The notes below the pieces were generated by a model. It had not been told where the DNA came from. It did no database searches and saw only the letters and a program-made list of their open reading frames with translations. Source: Clostridia bacterium (GTDB lineage Bacteria; Bacillota; Clostridia; Oscillospirales; Acutalibacteraceae). From it: 64,000 bases of DNA. The translations under genes were made by a program, and so were the position numbers. The stretch covers positions 1-64,000 of the forward strand of contig CAAEIG010000173.1 of assembly GCA_900755895.1 (NCBI GenBank), given 5' to 3'. Shown here in pieces: positions 58,036 through 64,000 of the stretch (positions are counted from its first letter, which is position 1; each line of letters begins with the position of its first letter).

Positions 58036-60537
58036 ATGAGTGAGCTGAGTGGAGCCCCCAAGGAGATCCAGATTCGAGGAGCAAGAGTTCATAATCTAAA
58101 AAATGTGGACGTGAATGTGCCCCTAAACAAAATCGTGGGAGTGGCAGGAGTTTCTGGATCGGGAAAGTCTTCACTGGCACTGGGAGTGCTTTACGCGGAA
58201 GGGTCCCGGCGGTATTTGGAGGCTCTTTCCACCTACACGCGCCGCCGTATGACCCAAGCTTCTAAGGCAGAGGTGGATGAGGTGCTTTACGTTCCTGCTG
58301 CTTTGGCGCTCCATCAGCGTCCGGGTGTTCCCGGAATCCGCAGCACATTCGGCACAGGAACGGAACTCCTCAACAGCCTCCGGCTGATGTTCTCCCGGCT
58401 CGCCAGTCACCGCTGTCCCAACGGCCATTACCATCCCCCAACCTTGGCCGTGGCAGCCGAACAAGCTCTTACCTGTCCGGAATGTGGAGTGATCTTCTAC
58501 GCTCCCGGCGCTGAGGAACTGGCCTTCAATTCCCAAGGGGCCTGCCCCACTTGCGGGGGAACTGGGATTGTCCGCACTGTGGACCGTTCCACCCTCGTAC
58601 CGGATGACTCTCTCACCATCGAAGGTGGCGCAGTCGCCTCCTGGAACTCCTTAATGTGGTCCATCATGGTTGATGTCTGCCGGGAAATGGGCGTGCGTAC
58701 CAATGTTCCGTTTCGGGAATTGACCGACCAGGAAAAGGAGATCGTCTTTGATGGACCTGCGGTAAAAAAGCACATCATGTATCACAACAAAAGCAGCAAT
58801 CAGGTGGGAGAGCTGGATTTCACCTATTTCAACGCCGTATACACGGTGGAAAATGCCCTTGCAAAGGTCAAGGATGAGAAGGGCATGAAACGGGTGGAAA
58901 AATTCCTCAAAGAGGATCTCTGCCCTGACTGCTCCGGGACGCGGCTTTCTGAAGCGGCTAGGGCACCCAAACTGCGAGGCATTAGCCTTGACCAAGCTTG
59001 CACCATGACGCTAACCGAGTTGACTCACTGGGTAGACGGGATTCCAAGCTCTCTGCCCGAGGAAATGCAGCCCATGGCCAGCAGCATCTGCCAATCTTTC
59101 CAAACAGTTGCTCAGAGGCTGTTGGAGCTGGGGTTGGGCTATCTCAGCTTGGACAGAGCCTCTTCCACCCTGTCCACCGGGGAACGCCAGAGAATGCAGC
59201 TTGCCCGAGCTGTTCGAAACCGCACTACAGGAGTGCTCTATGTGCTAGATGAACCTTCCATCGGTTTGCATCCGGTGAATATCGTGGGCTTAACCAGAGT
59301 GATGGACGACTTGGTGGCGGACGGGAACTCCGTATTGCTGGTGGATCATGACACTCAAATTCTCTCCCACGCCGATTGGATCATTGAAATGGGACCGGAG
59401 GCAGGAGCTGCTGGAGGACAAGTCATTGCCCAGGATACAGTGCAAGGATTGATCAAAAATCCGGCTTCACAGATCGGCCCATTTTTGCGGATGACACCGC
59501 TGGCCCCGATACGTTATCGGGCTTCCAAAGAGCAGTTGTTCGAATTTGGATGCATTCACCTGTCTACTCAGGCAATCCACACGGTGCAGCCCCTGGAAGT
59601 GGACATCCCACAAGGAAGACTAACCGTGGTGACGGGCGTATCCGGATCCGGAAAAACCACACTGATTCTGGAGAGCTTGCTCCCGGGACTGGAAGCCTCC
59701 ATTGCAGGAGCCAAACTGCCCAGCCATGTAACGGCCGCAGATGCTCCTGGGATTCAACGAGTGAAGCTGATTGACGCCACCCCCATCGGCATCAATGTGC
59801 GTTCCACCGTGGCCACCTATGCCAATGTTCATGACGAACTGCGGAAGGTTTTTGCCCGCACATCGGATGCCAAATCCAAAGGATACAAGGCCGGGGATTT
59901 CTCCTACAACACTGGGAAGCTGCGGTGCCCCGTATGTGACGGTACAGGCTCCATCAGCCTGGATGTGCAATTTCTCCCCGATGTGGAAATCACCTGCCCG
60001 GAGTGCCGGGGATCTCGTTACGGAAAAGAAACTTCTTATATCAAGTACCAATCCAAGGACGGCTCGGTGGAAATCTCCCTTCCACAGCTGATGGCCATGG
60101 ACATCCACACTGCTTTGGGAACCTGTAAAGATTTGAAGTTAGTGCGCCAACGGCTGCAAGTGCTGGAGGATCTTGGCTTGGGTTATTTGACCCTTGGGGA
60201 AGCGACGCCCTCTCTTTCCGGCGGCGAGGCACAACGTCTGAAACTTGCAAGCGAAATGGGCCGTGGTCAGAGCGATTGTGTATTTGTATTTGATGAGCCT
60301 ACAATCGGGCTGCATCCTCTGGACGTGCGGACACTTCTTCAAGTGTTCCAAACACTCATTGATCAAGGGGCTACAGTAGTTGTCATTGAACACGACTTAG
60401 ATGTGATCCGCAGCGGGGATTACATCATAGATATGGGTCCGGGTGGCGGTAAGGAGGGCGGCAGGATCGTAGCTTGTGGAACTCCCGAGGACATTGCTGC
60501 CTGTCCAGACAGCGTGACTGGTCGATTTCTCGCATAA
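58036..60537 (+). CDS. UvrA-like ATPase (UvrA2-type paralogue)
   Basis: 833 residues, about 110 shorter than canonical UvrA. Two ABC modules: Walker A GVSGSGKS at 38-45 and GVSGSGKTTL near 534; signatures LSTGERQRMQLARA (first, with Thr for the usual Gly) and LSGGEAQRLKLASEM (second); Walker B VLDEPSIGLHP and VFDEPTIGLHP. Zinc motifs are present (CPNGHY...CPECG, CPTCGGTG, CPDCSGTR, CPVCDGTG...CPECRG). The UvrB-binding region after the first Walker A appears reduced, as in UvrA2/DrrC-type proteins linked to drug or alkylation tolerance rather than core excision. No uvrB or uvrC is nearby. Own promoter; terminator directly after the stop. Confidence 0.85.
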   Translation: MSELSGAPKEIQIRGARVHNLKNVDVNVPLNKIVGVAGVSGSGKSSLALGVLYAEGSRRYLEALSTYTRRRMTQASKAEVDEVLYVPAALALHQRPGVPGIRSTFGTGTELLNSLRLMFSRLASHRCPNGHYHPPTLAVAAEQALTCPECGVIFYAPGAEELAFNSQGACPTCGGTGIVRTVDRSTLVPDDSLTIEGGAVASWNSLMWSIMVDVCREMGVRTNVPFRELTDQEKEIVFDGPAVKKHIMYHNKSSNQVGELDFTYFNAVYTVENALAKVKDEKGMKRVEKFLKEDLCPDCSGTRLSEAARAPKLRGISLDQACTMTLTELTHWVDGIPSSLPEEMQPMASSICQSFQTVAQRLLELGLGYLSLDRASSTLSTGERQRMQLARAVRNRTTGVLYVLDEPSIGLHPVNIVGLTRVMDDLVADGNSVLLVDHDTQILSHADWIIEMGPEAGAAGGQVIAQDTVQGLIKNPASQIGPFLRMTPLAPIRYRASKEQLFEFGCIHLSTQAIHTVQPLEVDIPQGRLTVVTGVSGSGKTTLILESLLPGLEASIAGAKLPSHVTAADAPGIQRVKLIDATPIGINVRSTVATYANVHDELRKVFARTSDAKSKGYKAGDFSYNTGKLRCPVCDGTGSISLDVQFLPDVEITCPECRGSRYGKETSYIKYQSKDGSVEISLPQLMAMDIHTALGTCKDLKLVRQRLQVLEDLGLGYLTLGEATPSLSGGEAQRLKLASEMGRGQSDCVFVFDEPTIGLHPLDVRTLLQVFQTLIDQGATVVVIEHDLDVIRSGDYIIDMGPGGGKEGGRIVACGTPEDIAACPDSVTGRFLA

Positions 60538-60577
60538 AAAAGGAAGCCAATCCCTTTTTGGGAAAGGCTTCCTTTTT
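60537..60577. terminator. Bidirectional terminator
   Basis: AAAAAGGAAGCC (60537-60548), GGCTTCCTTTTT (60566-60577), with an inner CCC/GGG. Overlaps the stop of the UvrA-like gene and serves the converging isomerase gene. Confidence 0.93.
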
Positions 60578-60599
60578 TATATTTCTTAGTACGACCAGC

Positions 60600-61571
60600 T
60601 TAGAACCAGCGAGCCTCGGTCATCTTATCTTCAAAGGTAATAGAACGCTTGAGCACGTCGCAAGCCTTGACAAGACCTTCGTTCTTGCTCATCAGGCTGT
60701 CCTCATGCTCAATGGACAGGACATAATCGTAGCCCACCAGACGCAGCTGGCTGACAAAATCCTTCCAGAACAGCTCGTCATGGCCGTAGCCAATGGAGCG
60801 GAAGATCCAGGAGCGATTCAGCTCGTCGCCATAAGGACGGGCATCCAGATTGCCGTCCACAGGAGAGACAATGGGATCGATCTTGGTATCCTTCGCATGG
60901 ACATGGAAGATTGCCTCGCCGCCCAAAGCGCGAATCACTTTGATGGGATCCATGCCCTGCCAAATCAGATGGCTGGGATCCAGGTTGGCACCGATTTCAG
61001 GGCCAACAGCCGCACGAAGTTTCTTCAGAGTGTAAGTATTGTAAACGCAGAAGCCCTGATGCATCTCCAGAGCGATCTTATTCACACCATGAGCCTTGGC
61101 AAAGGCCACAAAGTTCTTCCAGTAGGGAATCAGAACTTCATTCCACTGCCAGTCCAGAATCTCCAGATAATCATTGGGCCAAGCGCAAACCACCCAGTTG
61201 GGATTTTTGCTTTCAGGGCAATCGCCGGGGCAGCCAGAGAAGCAGTTGATCTGGTGAATACCCAGCTTCTCTGCCATCAGCACAGCGTCATGCATATCGT
61301 CGTCAAACTGCTTGGCAATCTCCTTGTTGGGATGCACAGGGTTGCCGTGGCAGCTCAATGCGCTGATCTCCAGCCCGGATTCCTCAATGGTCTTGACAAA
61401 CTCCTGGAACTTCTGCTCGTCGTGAAGCAGCACACCGGGATCGCAATGATCCTTACCAGGGTAACCGCCGCAGCCGATTTCCACCATCTGGGCACCCAGG
61501 GATTTAAAGTAGGCAAGAGCCTCTTTCAAAGGGGTCTCCCCGATCACATTGGTGAGTACACCTAATTTCAT
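60600..61571 (-). CDS. Sugar phosphate isomerase/epimerase family protein
   Basis: 323 residues from ATG 61571 (AAGGAG 10 nt upstream). TIM barrel of the xylose-isomerase-like family: MKLGVLTNVIGETPLKEALA at the start, the metal ligands in ALEMHQGFCVYNT (Glu), GANLDPSHLIWQG (Asp, His), FHVHAKDTKID (His) and LSIEHEDSLM (Glu). The blocks CFSGCPGDCP and AWPNDYLEILDWQW are typical of gut Firmicute members. The substrate is unknown. Not closely alike the isomerase at 19.2 kb. Monocistronic. Confidence 0.83.
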   Translation of the reverse strand: MKLGVLTNVIGETPLKEALAYFKSLGAQMVEIGCGGYPGKDHCDPGVLLHDEQKFQEFVKTIEESGLEISALSCHGNPVHPNKEIAKQFDDDMHDAVLMAEKLGIHQINCFSGCPGDCPESKNPNWVVCAWPNDYLEILDWQWNEVLIPYWKNFVAFAKAHGVNKIALEMHQGFCVYNTYTLKKLRAAVGPEIGANLDPSHLIWQGMDPIKVIRALGGEAIFHVHAKDTKIDPIVSPVDGNLDARPYGDELNRSWIFRSIGYGHDELFWKDFVSQLRLVGYDYVLSIEHEDSLMSKNEGLVKACDVLKRSITFEDKMTEARWF

Positions 61572-61643
61572 CTTTGAACACTCCTTCGCAAAGCGCCGGG
61601 AAAGCTCCAAAACCTCTTTCCCATTGCCTGTTAGTTTGTTTTC

Positions 61644-61672
61644 ATTATAGAGATTTCACTTAAAAAATGCAA
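61644..61672 (-). promoter_or_regulatory. Promoter of the second isomerase gene
   Basis: Minus strand TTGCAT (61667-61672), 17 nt, TATAAT (61644-61649). Confidence 0.82.
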
Positions 61673-61745
61673 TCCCCCCTCACCAAAATATCGGATCTGG
61701 AAACGAGTATTTTTCCAAAAAATATCCATTCATCTGACCAGCAAA

Positions 61746-61776
61746 CAAAAAAAGAGACGCCAAGCAGCGCCTCTTT
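61746..61776 (-). terminator. Terminator of cimA
   Basis: Minus strand AAAGAGGCGC, loop TGCTTG, GCGTCTCTTT then T-run, with one mismatch. Eleven nt beyond the cimA stop. Confidence 0.85.
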
Positions 61777-61787
61777 ATGCAATTTAT

Positions 61788-63368
61788 TTACAATTCACTT
61801 TGCTTCGCAGCAGCTTTTAAGAGCAGGTACTCCATGGAGTCCTCCAATGCTTTCCAGCTGGCTGCTACCACGTCTCCGGAAACCCCCACAGTGGTAAAAG
61901 TGTCTTCCCCATCTGTGGATGTAATCAGTACGCGGACTCCTGCGGCTGTAGCGCTTTTGCTGTCCAATACACGAACCTTATAGTCCGTCAGTTTGACCTG
62001 GGACAACACGGGATAAAAGATCTCCAGCGCCTTACGCAACGCCTGGTCCAAGGCATTGACAGGACCGTTTCCCTCAGCAGCCATCAGCTGGATCTCTCCC
62101 CCTACCCGGACCTTTACCGTGGCGCTGGCACCTTTGTCCTGTCCATCGCTGTAATCCGTGTAGATGTGATAGTACAATAACTGAAAAAACGGAGCAAAGG
62201 GCATCAAACGCTTGCGAACCAACAGCTGGAAGGAAGCATCCGCCCCCTCAAACTGATAGCCGCGGGATTCCAACTCCTTCAATTCCTGAAGCAGCTCTTT
62301 AGCTTCCTGGGAATCCACTCGAACATCGTGAAAGACTTCCTTAATCTTCTCCAACACCACAGCACGTCCAGACATCTCTGACGCTGGAAAGCGCCGGGTA
62401 TTGCCAACCAAATAAGGGTCCACCTGCTCAAAGGAGCGCGGAGACTTCAAAACACCGGCAGCATGCATGCCTGCTTTATGGGCAAAAGCGTTCTCACCCA
62501 CATAGGGCATCCAAGCGGGTAAATCCAAGTTGGCGATAGAGGCCAACTCTCTAGCACGCTGGGTCAAATGCATGATCTCATCTTGAGGAATACAGGGAAC
62601 CCCCAGCTTTAACTGAAGACTGGGAATGATCGTGGAGAGATTGGCATTTCCGCAGCGCTCGCCAAATCCCAACAGCGTCCCCTGAACCTGAGATGCCCCT
62701 GCCTGCACTGCAACAATGGAATTGGCTGTGGCCATGCCACAATCCTCGTGAAAATGCACTGCCACAGGGACAGAAAGCTTCCCGACAACCTCTTTCACAA
62801 CGCGCTCCACCTCTTGAGGAAATGCTCCTCCGTTGGTATCGCACAGACACACAATATCCGCTCCGCCCCGCACAGCTGCGCGCAAGGCTTCCCAAGCGTA
62901 AGATTTGTCGTCTTTCCAGCCGTCAAAGAAATGCTCCGCATCGAAGATCACTTCTCTGCCATGGGACTTTAAAAACCGGCAGCTCTCCTCGATCATCAGG
63001 AGGTTCTCCTCCTGGGTGGTCTCCAACACAGTGTCCACCTGGAATTTCCAACACTTTCCAAAAACGGAACAGCAGGGAGTATTTGCTTTTAAAATGGCTT
63101 GGAGGTTCGAGTCCTCCTCCGGACGGATCCCCTTTCTGCGAGTGCTGCCAAAAGACACCAACTTGGCATGACGCAAAGGAAGTTCCGCCACTCTGTGGAA
63201 GAACTCCTCATCCTTGGGATTGGAACCGGGATTGCCTGCCTCCACATACTGGACACCCACTTGGTCCAAAAGCCGCACAGCTTGGAGTTTATCCTCCAAG
63301 GAGAAGACGATTCCAGTCCCCTGAGCGCCATCCCGCAAAGTGGAATCAAATATCGTTATCGGGCCCAT
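61788..63368 (-). CDS. cimA: (R)-citramalate synthase
   Basis: Condenses acetyl-CoA with pyruvate to citramalate, the first step of the pyruvate route to isoleucine. 526 residues. The HMGL-like barrel begins ITIFDSTLRDGAQGTGIVFS, with the metal site in VAVHFHEDCGMA (His) and GFGERCGNANLS; the C-terminal LeuA allosteric (dimer) domain covers about 385-520. Length and the long linker fit the TIGR00977 citramalate synthase branch rather than 2-isopropylmalate synthase or homocitrate synthase. Starts 2 nt after the upstream partial gene. No leu or ilv genes are in the window. Confidence 0.9.
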   Translation of the reverse strand: MGPITIFDSTLRDGAQGTGIVFSLEDKLQAVRLLDQVGVQYVEAGNPGSNPKDEEFFHRVAELPLRHAKLVSFGSTRRKGIRPEEDSNLQAILKANTPCCSVFGKCWKFQVDTVLETTQEENLLMIEESCRFLKSHGREVIFDAEHFFDGWKDDKSYAWEALRAAVRGGADIVCLCDTNGGAFPQEVERVVKEVVGKLSVPVAVHFHEDCGMATANSIVAVQAGASQVQGTLLGFGERCGNANLSTIIPSLQLKLGVPCIPQDEIMHLTQRARELASIANLDLPAWMPYVGENAFAHKAGMHAAGVLKSPRSFEQVDPYLVGNTRRFPASEMSGRAVVLEKIKEVFHDVRVDSQEAKELLQELKELESRGYQFEGADASFQLLVRKRLMPFAPFFQLLYYHIYTDYSDGQDKGASATVKVRVGGEIQLMAAEGNGPVNALDQALRKALEIFYPVLSQVKLTDYKVRVLDSKSATAAGVRVLITSTDGEDTFTTVGVSGDVVAASWKALEDSMEYLLLKAAAKQSEL

Positions 63369-63370
63369 GC

Positions 63371-64000
63371 TTATCCCTCTTCCGTGGTTTCCGTACCCTC
63401 TTGTGTGGTCGTGGTCAGAGGTTCGTCATTGATCAGACGCTCAAGCAACTCCATGGAATCCGCATAATAGACCATGGCCTTTTCGCTGCGTTCAATGGAA
63501 CTGCCTTCCGCCGCACGACTAGAAATCCGCAGTCGGCCAAACAGCTCATCCAAAACCTCTTCATCATACATATCGTCCTCTTCCGCCTGGGGCTCAAATT
63601 TGGCGAAAGCGGCTACCTCATCCCAGTCCATCATGGCATTTTCATAATCTTCGGCATCATCGGGCATGGCAGTGCCATCTGTGTACTGGAAGAATCCCAC
63701 AAATTCACTCTCCAAGGCACTAAATGCTTCACTGTCATGAAGATAAATAATTTCTGTGTTGTTGGTGGCATCCGCCAAAAACCGGATCATTGCGGCCTGT
63801 TGGGCGGTGGGGTCCGCAGTGGAGCTGCCAGAATATGCGTAATTCACCACATCTACCACCACTTGACCATCCCCATTGCGGTCATCTGCATAAGGGGTGA
63901 TACACCGCTCCAACTCCTTCAAGCCATTATCCGGCATGCTGTAGGAGGTGAGCAAGCCAATGGTATAGTCAGGCTCCACCTTGCTGAGAATGGAATACGC
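63371..64000 (-). CDS. Unknown acidic protein, N-terminus beyond the window
   Basis: The frame stays open to the window edge (AYSILSKVEPDY...), so the start is outside; a GTG at 63979 is in frame but is probably internal. The visible 209 residues are acidic and rich in Asp, Glu, Thr and Ala, with a Thr/Glu tail (TTTTQEGTETTEEG). A loop DDRNGDGQVVVD resembles a dockerin- or EF-hand-like calcium loop. The pattern (alternating alpha/beta, DPTAQQAAMIRFL, EIIYLHDSEAF) suggests an extracytoplasmic protein of a solute-binding or clostridial surface type, but I do not recognise a family. It stops 2 nt before cimA. Confidence 0.7.
   Translation of the reverse strand, partial: AYSILSKVEPDYTIGLLTSYSMPDNGLKELERCITPYADDRNGDGQVVVDVVNYAYSGSSTADPTAQQAAMIRFLADATNNTEIIYLHDSEAFSALESEFVGFFQYTDGTAMPDDAEDYENAMMDWDEVAAFAKFEPQAEEDDMYDEEVLDELFGRLRISSRAAEGSSIERSEKAMVYYADSMELLERLINDEPLTTTTQEGTETTEEG

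Noticed and set aside
61572..61787. A gene in the gap between the isomerase and cimA
   Set aside because: Only a promoter and a terminator are visible; the short frames lack ribosome sites.

Overview
The window looks like a chromosomal segment of a spore-forming, strictly anaerobic gut Firmicute, most likely Oscillospiraceae (the Flavonifractor/Intestinimonas/Oscillibacter area). This is an inference from three things: sporulation genes (cwlD, spoIIM, yunB); the clostridial order miaB-ricA-mutS-mutL-miaA followed by ylmE-sepF-ylmH-divIVA; and cytoplasmic glycosidases of the kind used on host glycans. I see no phage, transposon, rRNA or CRISPR. No gene is obviously broken; only the first tRNA and the last gene are cut by the window edges.

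Layout. 0-0.4 kb: a tRNA array (3' part of probable Asp, then Phe, Gly, Cys). 0.4-4.4 kb: metF, a separate methionine synthase activation-domain gene and a short metH, together a split one-carbon/methionine module. 4.5-8.5 kb: cwlD, radA, a DUF6873-like gene and a tyrosine recombinase preceded by a 14-bp-arm palindrome. 8.5-11.3 kb: spoIIM-xerD-YesL-like operon behind a sigma-E-like promoter, then a 0.5 kb AT-rich gap with direct repeats that resemble Xer half-sites. 11.8-14 kb: a small membrane protein, asnS with an unusual leader, and tRNA-Ser(GGA). 14.1-19.1 kb: ppx-ppk (polyphosphate turnover) and a phosphofructokinase. 19.1-22.3 kb: sugar isomerase, pepT and a Gfo/Idh oxidoreductase.

22.3-36.7 kb is a long minus-strand cluster. 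It runs from miaB through two tiny membrane proteins, ricA, mutS, mutL, miaA, an HlyD-like protein, ylmE, sepF, ylmH and divIVA to a strong terminator, then lspA, rluD and a ComEA-like protein. It joins tRNA A37 modification, mismatch repair and cell division. 36.7-38.5 kb holds a BlaI/BlaR-type pair with two perfect copies of an operator-like arm. 38.5-44.2 kb is an operon galE-maf-yunB-ligA-galK, with the two Leloir genes at its ends. 44.3-46.9 kb carries a membrane protein, an aldo/keto reductase, two tRNA-Ser genes and a GNAT enzyme.

46.9-52.5 kb is a glycan operon (GH38 mannosidase, then GH95 fucosidase) with a complex control region. 52.7-57.9 kb is a surface cassette: an S-layer/transglutaminase protein, a Ser/Thr/Pro-rich lipoprotein, an MBOAT O-acyltransferase and an AlgX/AlgJ-like partner. 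58-64 kb carries a UvrA paralogue, a second sugar isomerase, citramalate synthase and a truncated acidic protein.

Vegetative promoters are unusually easy to read here: many are TTGnnn-17-TATAAT-like. Several starts were moved inward from the longest reading frame because a Shine-Dalgarno sequence sits in front of an internal start codon. All functional statements rest on recognition of motifs and gene order by eye; no database search was run.
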